From contig JARKIF010000012.1 of NCBI GenBank assembly GCA_029378245.1, positions 1,488,001-1,552,000 on the forward strand: a stretch of 64,000 nucleotides of DNA. The letters run 5' to 3'. The position numbers and the translations under genes are program-made. The notes beneath the pieces were generated by a model. That model was not told the origin of the DNA and searched no databases. It saw nothing but the letters and a program-made list of their open reading frames with translations. This DNA is from Roridomyces roridus (taxonomy: Eukaryota; Basidiomycota; Agaricomycetes; Agaricales; Mycenaceae). This document shows, in pieces, positions 44,000 through 54,204 of the stretch. Each line of letters opens with the position of its first letter. Position 1 is the first letter of the stretch.

Positions 44000-45848
44000 T
44001 ACGAGCTTGTGGTTCGTGTTGTAACGCTCGGCGGGGGAACGAGGTGGCGATTGTTGGGTTTGGGCAGCCTGTCTCTCCGCACGGTGGAGGTGACCGGTTA
44101 CCGAGTGTTCGTCTGGAAAATTCTGTCAGTGGGATGGCGGCATTCGAAGAGGCGACGAACTGATGAACGAATGATGGTTATTCAACATGTTCGATTGCGG
44201 AGAGGAGGAGGAGCTTGTTATGAGTAGTCAAGTGAAAGGATGTTGGATGTCTGGGATACCCAGCTCGAAAGGCCCGAGCTTATATAGTCGACACGACTCC
44301 GTTGTATTCCGCTCCCATGGCCCATCACCAGCGTCGAAGAATGTGCTATTTTCACCAAGTAAGACATGCACTAGCATCGGCTACACGCAGTCTCCGGATA
44401 ATGTCCGCGGGTAGCTGTACGAGACTAAAATTGTCGTCGACATACGTTGTCCTCGGATTTTCCCTGCCCACTATCCGGTGTCAAACGAGGAGGGCAGGCA
44501 AGGCTACATAGAACAATGGCCTCACTTTCACTGGTCGAACCATGCAAGGTACAGCACGGACGGAATACTATACAACATTCCCTGAAATGCAATGGTGCCG
44601 GGGATGAACGGTCACTTCGAATTCGAGACACAAAGGTGGATCGACGGAGACCCCATGTAGTTGGGCCAAGACCGCAGACGGAGTGCATTGTTACCCGTAG
44701 TGATGGCCACGGGTGACCCGTGAGGTGTGGGTACCCGTACCCGTGCCTGACCCGCACGGGATGAAACGGTAATTTCGAGGGAAATGTGGATCAGTCGAGA
44801 GTCGAGACCTCTGTCGTTGGGGATGGTGACTGCAGACCGAGTGCTGAGCGTATGTACATATGGGAGTAGATCGAGGGTGTCCTATTTTTCGTGAACTAGA
44901 ATCCGAATCGGCGATGCCCGAGAGCTCTACGAGATTAAAATATTATAATCCTCGTCGCTCGTTCTCCACTGTCAATTTGAACAGAAGAATGGGCTCGTTT
45001 CTCGTGAGCTGCCGAACGCGTGGAATATATTGCGTAGATGCGATACTGTACGCCCGTTCTTGCCCTATAAATTTAACACTCACGCCGAAAATCAGCGGCC
45101 TGGCCCGCAGCTTCGAAATGCCAAGGTCAAGAATCTTGGGTCGGCCGAGGCCGGCCTATGTACTTGCGGGTTTCCCGCCCGAGCCCACAAATAGGATCTT
45201 GCAATAAAGCGTCCACCCCTCTGTGCGTAACCGTCAAATCTACCACATTTGGGCTGGGGCCCCTGGTCGACTGTTTCAGCCAATTCGCGCATTGCCTCAG
45301 GTTTTTCCTCTTGTCCGAGTGTGATGTCAATCTGTACCTCCTGAGCTTTGTCCGGTCCAATCACTTTAATTAGGCAGGTTGGAATCTTGACAACTGGCAG
45401 ACGAGTCTGGACACGGATCCGGGATAAACTTGGACAACACCGAAAAATAAAATAGAGTGGGTACCGCAGAGCACTTCCCCTTCTTCAGCCTTCAGCGACT
45501 GGAAGAATACTTGGGCGGATCATGCGGCATCGCTGTCCATGGTGATTGCTGTGACCCGAGGCGGGACAGGATCATCGATCGTGGGAATCGGCGAATCGCC
45601 CCACACATTCAGATTTATGGCAATTTGTTGGGGAGCCGCCTCTTCTCTTGGCGGAGTGCGCGAATTGCCGACGAGCACGGGAGGCAAATCATTGTGGCGT
45701 TTGTTCCGAATATGATGCGCCAAGGGTCGACGTAGCGTCGCATACAGCAGAAAGAGGTGAGACGACAGAACCCATTCCTTAGTGAAAGAGACCTAGTGGC
45801 GCACAATGCGTTGCTGTTTGGAACAAGGGCTGTTCAAAACTGGTAAAA
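44000..45848. other. 1.8-kb gene-free region
   Basis: Includes the oxidase promoter, with TATATAG near 44281. It holds a GC-rich palindromic tract of ACCCGT/ACGGGT words (about 44694-44765) and two diverged copies of a ~400-bp segment: CGAGACTAAAAT at about 44420 versus CGAGATTAAAAT at about 44928, and TGGATCGACGGAGAC versus TGGATCAGTCGAGAG. The right end resembles 39260-39410, the flank of F-box gene 1. No gene is supported. Confidence 0.45.
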
Positions 45849-47152
45849 TCAGCGGACCATAAACTCCAGATCCGGCCGCTCCTTCATCTCCTCATCCAAG
45901 CTCGATATCCACTCTGACGCACCCGTTTCCGAGTCTTCACGCCGCCATCCGTTTCCGTCTATAGCAATCAGTCAGAGTCCCGGATTGAACAACAAGAGAC
46001 GTACGAAAACAGCATTCGCGAAGCGACGGACAGCTGGTTCCCCACTTCTCCACCGCCTCCCGATCTGCAGTATACTCGTCCACGGGCAAATCATTGCCGT
46101 CTTCCAAAAGGCCGAGGAACGCGATATGATGGAAAGAGAGAAAGCGCAGGGCGGGGAAGTTTCCAAGACTTTGAGAGATGGCTTCCACGCTTTGCTGCGA
46201 GTGCTGTCAGGGACTCGAATAGGTGAGATTCGCGCATGACGCACAGGCTCTAACCAACGGCCTGGACTCGTGCCCCAACGCAGCTGTAGCGACACAAGGC
46301 GCGGAAGATGTCTGGCAATTAAGCTCAACCTACGCGCCATCGGTTCGCGCAAGATGATGATACTGCTGTAGTTGAGATCCGTGCCTTGCGCTGTCAGACG
46401 GGACAGCCGTTGGAGCGCGTTGGTCTGTTCTTCGTCCCCCGAAAACAGGAATATCTGGGTGATTCCGGGTGGAAGAAGGTCCAGTAGATAATCCGGACCC
46501 ACGAATTGGCGCAAATTCTGGAGCGGCGAATCATTTGGCTCGCGTGAGATGGATCCGGGGGCGCGTGGGGAAGCGTCCATTACGACGACGCGGGTGATTT
46601 CGCGGTGACGGTGGATGAAAGAGAAAACTATCTCGTCGGTCAACATGCCCGTAGTCTTGAGGGACCCGGGAGCGATATATCGAAAGTCTGAGAGGCTAGG
46701 GAATGTGCAATCGCGGAGAAGCCCCGCGCAGATTGTCTCCCCGAGCGACACGGAAATAGACAAACTTTTCAGCCGAGACAGCGAGTTGAGTAAGCTGCAT
46801 TTGACTGAAAATTCCGCAACATCTTCTTCACTGCCATAAAATACTTCAGTCAAAGGCTCAGTTTGAGACATGGTACATACGACTCGCGTGATGTTGTATG
46901 AAGTCTCAAAGAGACGACATGGATGGCATTTCCCGGGGTTGATGACAAGGATTCCGCAAATCGGGCGAATTTCGAGTAGGACCCGAGGTCCACCGCACGA
47001 TACAGTGAGATGACTGCCAACTGATAAAAAGGCTTGCAGACCCGACAGAGCGCGCGCTGCGTGTCTGAGGAGGAAAGGGCGATGATCTCGGATACAAGTT
47101 CATTGGGAAGCCACCTGAGGATGCATTTTCTGGCTCGTCGTGTAAGAACCAT
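45849..47152 (-). CDS. F-box protein, tandem paralogue 3
   Basis: Starts MVLTRRARKCILRWLPNELV, with F-box LPNELVSEIIALSSSDTQRA. The central exon has LGETICAGLLRDCTFPSLSDF, IHRHREITRVVVMD, LPPGITQIFLFSGDEEQTN and SLQLRWGTSPGRWLEP. The C-terminal exon contains EMKERPDLEFMVR. Over the N-terminal exon it is closer to paralogue 1 than to paralogue 2 (YRAVDLGSYSKFA in both). Confidence 0.8.
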
Positions 47153-47739
47153 AGGGCGATGGTGGTGGTGCGGAGGAAGGAGGCCTGATCGCAAGCCACA
47201 GCCACTCGACAAGCATGTGCACACAGGTGGTGATTTGATCGCTCTTGTAAGTTGTCTACTCCCATCGTCGGCCTGTGCTCATAGCTCTGTGAACTGTTGT
47301 CCATTAATGGAGGGCTTATATGCTCCTGCTCGCGCCACACACTAGCAGAGGCCGCCCCGGGAGCATCACCTTCAGACTCCTGCGACGCGCGTGGTCACTG
47401 GACTCCGACTCTGACCACAGCTGCGCGGCGGTTTGGAATCGCACGTCCACGAGCTTGAACGCTTATGAAAGCAACGCATGCAGTGGTAACCTGGGTTAGC
47501 ACACGCATGACGATTTTCCTCTCTACCATGACGCTTTTGGAGTCTCCGAAGCTGGCCTGTGAACTTGGAATGTCGGCTGATCAGTCGTGTGCATTCGGAT
47601 TGAATTCATTGTCCCCGGATCTTTCACGGGTGGAGATTTGCCTGACACGACTCGGTAACCAGTCTCCTTTTGTCGTGCCAGCAGATCATTCCAGCTGCCG
47701 GCACACCGCTAATCCCGCTTTCTCTCTCCCTCTCCCTCA
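47153..47739. promoter_or_regulatory. Divergent promoter region
   Basis: Between F-box paralogue 3 (-) and the F-box-like gene at 47740 (+). A CT-rich tract immediately precedes the ATG at 47740. Confidence 0.4.
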
Positions 47740-48656
47740 ATGCCTCACGACTCACTCATCCTGTGCAAGGGCCTCCCGTATGAGCTGGAAAGGGAGATCT
47801 TCGAGCTAGCAGCGCGTGCTCATCCCAAGTTCGCGCCGCGGCTGGCACTGGTGTCCAGTTATGTGCAGACCTGGTGAGTGGGAAACATCCTTCCCTCGAT
47901 CGCACCTACATACATATCGGACTGCGCAGGGTCGAAACCGTGATATACGAGCTCATCGTCCTCGGTGCGAGCTCGTCCAAACCCGACCTCTTCTGGCGCA
48001 CCTTCTCCTCTCGCCCCGCCTCCTTTTTCGACAAACGCATCCGCACGCTCCACCTCGGGACGGGCGTCTCACACACTCAGGCCCGCTCACTCCTCGCAGT
48101 CTGCACGAACCTCACCTCCCTCACGTGCTGGTCAAACCCCCTCCCGAGCGGCGCCAAGCTCCGTGCATCACTTCCCCACGTGCTCCACCGCCTCTCCATC
48201 AACGCCATCGCGCTCTGGGGTACAGGAGCCAGCCTCGGCCCAGACGTCAGCGACCCGCTCTTCGCGCGCCTCACGCACCTCGAGATCGTCAACCCCCCGA
48301 GCTGGTTCGACTGGTCCTGCCTCCTCGTCCCCGGGGCCCTTCCCTGTCTCACCCATCTCGCATTCGGCGACCTCAGCTTCCCACACGCATCGAGTATCAT
48401 CCCGTTCTTCAGCGCGGCCCTCGCAGCATCGAAGGAAGAGGAAGAGGGTGCACCGAGGCTCCAGATGCTCGTAGCCGTGTCGCGAAACGCACAGTTCCTC
48501 GCTGCGCTCGAAGAGTTTGAGGAGCTCTGGGAGGATAAGAGGTTGGTGTGTCTTCCGAGCTATTGTCACCCGTGGACGCCTGGAGAGTATTGGGACGGCG
48601 TTGCGAGGGGGGAGGTCCAGTTTTGGAGGAGCTCACCGCGTGTGGGCGGCTCTTGA
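47740..48656 (+). CDS. F-box-like protein
   Basis: Starts MPHDSLILCKGLPYELEREI, an F-box-like helix (LPYELEREIFELAARAHP...LALVSSYV) common in Agaricomycete genomes. One intron (47873-47929, GTGAGTGGGA...CTGCGCAG) joins QTW to VETVIYELIVLG. The remainder has Leu-rich strands (RIRTLHLGTGVSHTQ, NLTSLTCWSNPL, ARLTHLEIVNPPSW) and an acidic EEEEEG loop, and ends WRSSPRVGGS. About 285 residues. Likely a substrate adaptor; target unknown. Confidence 0.75.
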
Positions 48657-48799
48657 CTGCGTGGCAGATGGTTTCCCAGACGATGACTGACGACCGAGAT
48701 TTGATGGAAATACGATCGACTCTCTCATGTACTACTACTTAGCTTACTAGTTTGAAGAATTACTCTGGTTGAAAGAACCAGTCTTAGATCTAGATTTTA
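48657..48799. other. Spacer and right TA target of the transposon
   Basis: 3' flank of the F-box-like gene. TA at 48798-48799 directly precedes the transposon end at 48800. Confidence 0.5.
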
Positions 48800-49108
48800 T
48801 TGCCGTTTGCAGAATAGTTGGCGCGGATCATGATGGTGTGATTTTTGGCTCATTTCAGCCCGAATCTTAGAACGCTCATTTCTCCACAACCGCTGCACCA
48901 ATTCGCAAGATTTTGGTATCACCGTAATCGCCTCGTCCACACGCAGGGCGCCCCATAATTTTTGAGCCCGGAATTTGGTGCCTTGCAACTCTGTTTTCCG
49001 GCACCCCAAGTAGCACGAGAACGGCTGTAACTTCACGTAGACTGCTCAGAATAACCCCATTTTCGAATATGTTGTCGTCCTACATGTACTCTAGGGCGCC
49101 CCGGGTGC
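48800..49108 (+). repeat. Transposon terminal repeat, copy 2 (~305 bp)
   Basis: Same start TTGCCGTTTGCAGAATAG after TA as at 15827, nearly identical throughout. It is in the same orientation as copy 1 in the present sequence; the two would be inverted if the LTR-bounded segment were flipped. Confidence 0.85.
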
Positions 49109-49204
49109 GGAATCCCAACGAGGTCCTATATCCCATTGAACGACCATGGGACATCTCTGGATCAACACATCAAACCTGTTCTCCTCCCTCTCTCTCCGCC
49201 CTCA

Positions 49205-50091
49205 ATGACTCGCGGCAAACCTCTCTCCGACGACCTTCGGGGGGCTATTCTGAACATGTCCCGGCGTCTTAAGGTCCCGGAAATCGTCAAGTATACAGGC
49301 TGCGCGACAAGAAGTGTGCAGCGAGTCCTCGAGGACTATCACAAGAGAGGGATTGTTTGTCGGGAGCATCTGCGAATGGAGCTGCGTGGAGCGAAACGAA
49401 GGATGACCCACGGCGATATTAGTGTGCGTTCTGCCTCTCTACTGCGGGATGCACCTCATCTTTACGCAGTTCTTGACTGGTGTAATTCGGCACAGTCCAG
49501 ACAGCTATCTGGATGAATTGCGTGAGCTTCTCCAGGAACGCCGCGGTACCGATGTCAGCGAAGCGACTATCTGGCGCAGCTTGAAGCGGTGTGGGTTCAC
49601 AATGAAGAAGGTGCGCAGCCCTTGGATAATCCTTGGTTTTTTCATTGATATTTTCAGTGCAGCTTACTCGAGCCGCACTGGAGCGCAGTGCGATGAAACG
49701 GGCCACCTTCAGGTACACCCATGGCATGGAGTACACGGCAGAGCAGACTGTCTTTGTCGACGAGAGCTACTTCGATCGCCGCACGTCCATCCGACACCGC
49801 GCTTGGGCCTTGAGCGGCCACCGAGCCATCCGCAAATGTTTCTTTGTGCGTGGACGCCGATGTGTGTTTTCTACTCTTATTGGATGTTCCTCTGACGTGA
49901 AATTAGCTACTCGTTGCTCCCTGCCCTGTCTCTTGACGGTATGCTTCACGTCAAGATTGTCGAGGGCTCGTTCACGGCCGCCCTCTTCTACGAGTTCATT
50001 GACGGCTTGCTCGACCATATGCAGCCCTTTCCTGCCAACAACTCGGTCATTGTCATGGACAATGCACGTATCCACAAGGACCCCGCCATCC
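49205..50091 (+). pseudogene. DDE transposase (IS630/Tc1/mariner type), N-terminal part
   Basis: Starts MTRGKPLSDDLRGAIL. A helix-turn-helix DNA-binding region follows (VPEIVKYTGCATRSVQRVLE), then a second one (GTDVSEATIWRSLKRCGF). After introns comes the RNase-H-like DDE core, with the first Asp in VFVDESYFDRR and the second in SVIVMDNARIH. The frame then enters the MITE after HKDPAI. The third catalytic Glu lies in the separated exon at 18654-18911. Introns are near 49422-49473, 49612-49657 and 49854-49908. As it stands the gene lacks a catalytic residue and its end. Confidence 0.85.
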
Positions 50092-50105
50092 TAGTGATGG
50101 GTCGG
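50092..50105. mobile_element. Other end of the TTCGAAC-rich MITE
   Basis: TAGTGATGGGTCGG is the terminal piece of the MITE whose body lies at 18954-19567. The last four bases, TCGG, are the LTR target copy (complement of CCGA). Confidence 0.75.
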
Positions 50106-51622
50106 TGATGTATGTGCTCTAAACCTACTATAGAAATCAACCAACTCGAAACAACAAGACTAGATGAGTCTCGATACAGACGAATCTATATCTAAACAAC
50201 CCAATCACGAAGCTCCGGGGCGAGTGACAACTATATTGACAGCAGGCAAAGGCGAGTATAAGTCCCTAGTACAGGGCCTTATGAAAGGTTGTAGGGAATA
50301 CTGTGATATTGTCTCGATATGATTGGTCGAGTTTTGTATTGCGAATCAAAATCCTTGATGAAAACCAAGGATGGCGATTCTAAAGCGTTTTGTAGATTTT
50401 AAAGCTTCACAGCTAACACAAAAGATAGATTGAGTTTGGCTAAAGCCGGGTTTTTGCAATAAAGCAGGTATTTGGGTCTCTCGATCCCTTTTACACTGGT
50501 ATCTGAAGACGACAGCGACCGATACAACACGGATTTCACAAATTCCAACAATTCCTGAACCAATTCCTGACACTGAACACACAACCAGACCCTAACTGAC
50601 ACACAAACCGTACCAAGCCGTAGCAAGCCTTCCAAAGCTGCCACTGAGCTGAAACCCTAATCACAATCCAACTTGCACTCGAACCAAACTATGCTTCAAA
50701 CTCGATTCACACAACGGGAGCCAACAAAACAACAATTTAGATTTTCAAGGGCGATTGCTAAGCTACGCAATGCACCTTCGAAAGCCTCGGACAAATCCCT
50801 TAGTCGCAGCTGGTAGCTTGCTAGTGGGGGAAGTATCTGCTGCCCTCTTGGGTAACACTCTATCTACTTTATACATGTCCGGGGATCATATGATAGTACA
50901 AACGAATGGCGCAATAATGATGAATCTCCCACGTATCCTGAATAGAAACGACCTGATTGGTTGATCTGGCACTGGTGCTCAGTCAGCCAGAGCGCCAAGC
51001 CATGATTCAGCATGTTATCTCGTGATTCCATCGCTGATCCATGACTCGGACAGTTTGGATATCTTGTATCCCTTCTTCCCCTCCAGAGTATGGCCTCAAA
51101 ATGTACTCCCACGTGTTGTAGGTTTCGAACGATACCCATATCTCCCACTCTTGGTCTCGGATACCAGCAGATACTTGACCAAAAGTCCGTATCCAAGCCG
51201 GAATCCACTTGTTCCGACAGGTGATGGCTACTACGTCACTTCCATCGGACCCGTATCGGCGGTCTGCTCATGTTTCAGGTCATTCGGCCGACTTGCCCAT
51301 CATTCTGTGAACTCCCGAACCTCCGAATTGCACTTGCACCAAGGTTCGAACTGCTGACAATCGTACAACGGTTAAGAACTGTTTAATTGGTGTATCCCAT
51401 TGGTAAGGCAGGTATCCACACCTCCTACATGTTTCGGAGTGAGTCCATCAGTCGTATCCAGGTAAATACCCTTCAACCTGTATAGTACTCTAAAGTATCC
51501 ACCGTACTGACTGTCTCTGGGCTCGACATCAGCTCTCGTATTGAGATCATATAGTATGGAAACCACATCTGAAATCGTGCAAAAAGCGTGCTTTCAAGGG
51601 CAGTCAAATTCCATGCTCATCA
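50106..51622. mobile_element. Solo LTR-like element, copy 2 (1,517 bp, inverted)
   Basis: Reverse complement of 19568-21084: starts TGATGTATGTGCTC and ends ATGCTCATCA. All seven ORFs compared are identical between copies, so divergence is very low. Flanks are TCGG on the left and CCGC on the right, which do not match each other. Confidence 0.85.
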
Positions 51623-51626
51623 CCGC

Positions 51627-52030
51627 TGTGGAGAGGTTCACCCCCAACTTCGAGATCACATAATTAGCCGTGAGATCCGAAACACCCGAAACACCTGATA
51701 AATCTGACTACTCAGAATTCATCAATCAATCAAATCTCTACATATTCCGCCGTAAATGCCGCTACTCTTACTGTGAACCTCGAAACTGCGGCTGGGTAGG
51801 AACCTGTCCTTATATACCCTCTCGGACATCCACGGATCAATTCTCTGCCGAACCATTGCCGCAACCTCGGTCTTGGTAATGGCTCAATAATCCGCTTGAT
51901 AATGAGCTGCAGGCACGGGAATCCGGTCATCCACGGAGATCATGCCGATCATGCCGCGTCGTCGGCATGTGATATGTGCCGAGTTGCCGAGTGGTGGAAA
52001 TTGAAAAGTGTTGTCGAAGTTGTGATGAAT
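51627..52030 (+). repeat. LTR-like repeat relative, adjoining the NLR C-terminal part
   Basis: Starts TGTGGAGAGGTTCACCCCC. About 180 bases match 21485-21665 in the direct orientation (including GTGAACCTCGAAACTGCGGC and TGGGTAGGAACCTG). The remainder, to about 52030, is different. TATATA at about 51812 could be a promoter element. NLR coding sequence resumes directly after it. Confidence 0.6.
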
Positions 52031-52032
52031 GA

Positions 52033-52887
52033 ATGATGCCGTTGTTGGACCTGCAGGCGGACAGGTCGGAATATGCGGAGGCTCGCCAGATGTTTCTCCA
52101 GGTTGCCGTTGAGGTTGATTTTGAGCCATACACCCAGGGCTTAGGGCTCTTGAACCTAGCCCGGGTTGATATTATTCTTGGACAGGGTGCCGAGGTTGTG
52201 CAACAAACAATGCAGAAGGCCCGGCAGATATTCCGCACTTTGGAGCATCCCACGGCACTTACTATGTGTGACATAGTTCTTGCCGATTTGGATGTTAGGG
52301 AGGGCAATGCACACGAAGCATATATTGAGTACCAAAGATGCATGGAATCTGCATTGGGGAACTCTATTCAAACCAGTGGGCACTGTCTAGAGAAATTGGC
52401 CAACCCATCAAATTGGACTCAATTGGGGTCAGTTTGGAATTCGAGTTGGGCAATTGTGTTTCTCGGCCATGCTGTGAAATCGGGTCACAAATTACAGATT
52501 TTCAAGTCACTCAGCTCCCTCGGGGGTGTGTTTATATCTGTCGGTGATGACTCTTCAGCGGAGAGTCTGTTCACTGTGGCAATGGACGGATTCACTGCCA
52601 TGGATGTCCACAGTGGCCGAGGAACTTGTATGGAGGGCTTGGGCGACATTGCTCAAAAGCGAGGCGACTATGATGCTGCTATGAGACTCTACGAGGACGC
52701 AAAGCTCTTGTTTTTGCGCTCCTGTGACAAGGTGAATATTGACGGGGTGCAAAAAAGGCTTGTAGAATTGGGCAGTGTCATTCGACAAGTGAAAAGGCTA
52801 GAGCTGGCAGAGCATGATCAAGGGCTCGTTGAAGAGACAACAGCAAACCAACGCAGGGCTGTTCAGACCACTCCCCTTCACGGCTAA
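52033..52887 (+). pseudogene. NLR C-terminal TPR region (separated part)
   Basis: A 284-residue open frame of tetratricopeptide-like helical pairs: SEYAEARQMFLQVAVEVDFEP, LGLLNLARVDIILGQGAEVV, ADLDVREGNAHEAYIEYQRC, LSSLGGVFISVGDDSSAESL and MEGLGDIAQKRGDYDAAMRLY. It matches the part missing from the NLR at 22108-26390, where the frame stops within an earlier TPR. No NB-ARC lies upstream on this strand; an LTR-like repeat does. The apparent ATG is simply the first Met after the insertion. It probably cannot be made as part of an NLR. Confidence 0.75.
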
Positions 52888-53812
52888 GACTGTATGTAGT
52901 GTGCTAAATATTGGATTCATCGAGTCAACATCGAGTACCTGTGTTTTTAATCAAGAGGAGTCACAGTTTCTACCTTTCAACTTGAGCCGGCAAAAATTAG
53001 TGGACAAGTGGCGATCCGAACGCCAGACCTTCCGCAACTTATGGTGGGTCATTTCAGAGATACCTCTGATGCGAAGCGGACGCAATCACCAACTATACTA
53101 CATGCCCAGCGGCCGCCAGCGGGGACATCGCCTCGCAGAACTGTAGGGCTCAAGGTATCTTTTGCTCTCAATCCGGGCTCAATTTTGGCTTGCATTGAGG
53201 GACAATTACTGCGGGGGGGCATGCAGTTCGTCGGCACTAGAACACCCCAAAGAATTACTTCTCACAGTAATTCAACACTGCGCCAGAAAGTTGAAGGGAA
53301 ACAGTGCCTGCATCACTATCAACCCACCCAGTGCAATACGCGAAGCCTTGTAGAGTCACAGTAGCATCTCCAAGGTACGGAAAAAATGCATCGGGGTGGG
53401 TCCTTGAGAGCATTGTACCCGCTCAACACCGTGAATGAATTGACCTAAATCCAGACTTAGTTCAGTTGGCCATGGTCTCGGTACCGACTGAACTTACTTA
53501 GTACTTAAACTGAGGAACCCCTTTGGTTGTGTGCTGAAGACAACACAGTCTTCGCAGGAAATATAAACCCCCACAGGGACCAGGATAATGTTCACCATGA
53601 ATTCAACCATTTCCATGTGGCAAATGTTGAGTTTGCTGGATTCCAAACGGTTCGATGGTGTAGTTGGTTATCACTTCTGTCTAACTGTGAATTTTCGGGC
53701 GCGATAGCCGACTGCGCGATGGAAAGGGGGCAAAGGCGTTGAAATTGTGGCGGTACGCGTCATCACTGGCGTCAAATACGTGTTACGTCAGCATTTGGTC
53801 AGCATCAGGCGC
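52888..53812. other. Gene-free spacer
   Basis: 3' flank of the NLR remnant. Short ORFs only, none with recognisable features. Confidence 0.45.
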
Positions 53813-53995
53813 GTCTCGTCTCTTTCCTCCCTCCCTCCCTCTCTCCCTCTCTCCCTCCCTCTCCCTCCTCCTTCGTTCTCCCTCCTCCTCCCTCCCTCCT
53901 TCGTTCTCCCTCTCCCTCCTCTTTCGTTCTCCCTCTCCCTCCGCCTTCGTTGTCCCTCTCCCTCCCTTCCTCCCTCCTCCCTCCCCCTTCACGAA
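53813..53995 (+). repeat. Pyrimidine tract of CTCC/TTCG words
   Basis: An almost pure C/T stretch of about 180 bases built from CTCCCTCC and CTCCTTCGTTCTCC repeats, directly upstream of a small ORF at 54043. It may be a fungal pyrimidine-rich promoter or a microsatellite. Confidence 0.8.
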
Positions 53996-54042
53996 CCAAA
54001 CACTCCTTCCTCGCGTCCCCTACATACCTTAATTCACTTATA

Positions 54043-54201
54043 ATGGCGCCCCGCAAATCCAAACCCCGCATCTCGGACGAGGAGGCAGCGCGTATCGCCC
54101 TAGCCGCAGCGGACGAGGAGAAGCGTCGCTTAATGACCGTGTCTCTAGAAGGCATCTTCCATCACAAGAAGATTCTCCAACCCACCCTGAACCCCAAATG
54201 A
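54043..54201 (+). CDS. 52-residue ORF, hypothetical
   Basis: Starts MAPRKSKPRISDEEAARIAL, lysine/arginine-rich and then acidic, ending LQPTLNPK. The stop lies 3 bases before the poly-G end of a mobile element at 54205, so it may be the start of a longer gene cut by that insertion. The ATG follows the pyrimidine tract at the usual distance for fungal genes. Function unknown. Confidence 0.4.
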   Translation: MAPRKSKPRISDEEAARIALAAADEEKRRLMTVSLEGIFHHKKILQPTLNPK

Positions 54202-54204
54202 GGA

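Larger units (their letters stand above)
48800..50091. mobile_element. Tc1/mariner-type DNA transposon, right part (split by inversion)
   Basis: Carries the second terminal repeat (48800-49108), then the promoter and N-terminal two-thirds of the transposase. It ends where the TTCGAAC-rich MITE begins (TAGTGATGGG at 50092). The missing C-terminal exon is at 18654-18911. Confidence 0.8.

Noticed and set aside
43283..44227. Plus-strand ORF of 314 codons opposite the oxidase
   Set aside because: Fully overlaps the well-supported oxidase in antisense and has no recognisable motif.
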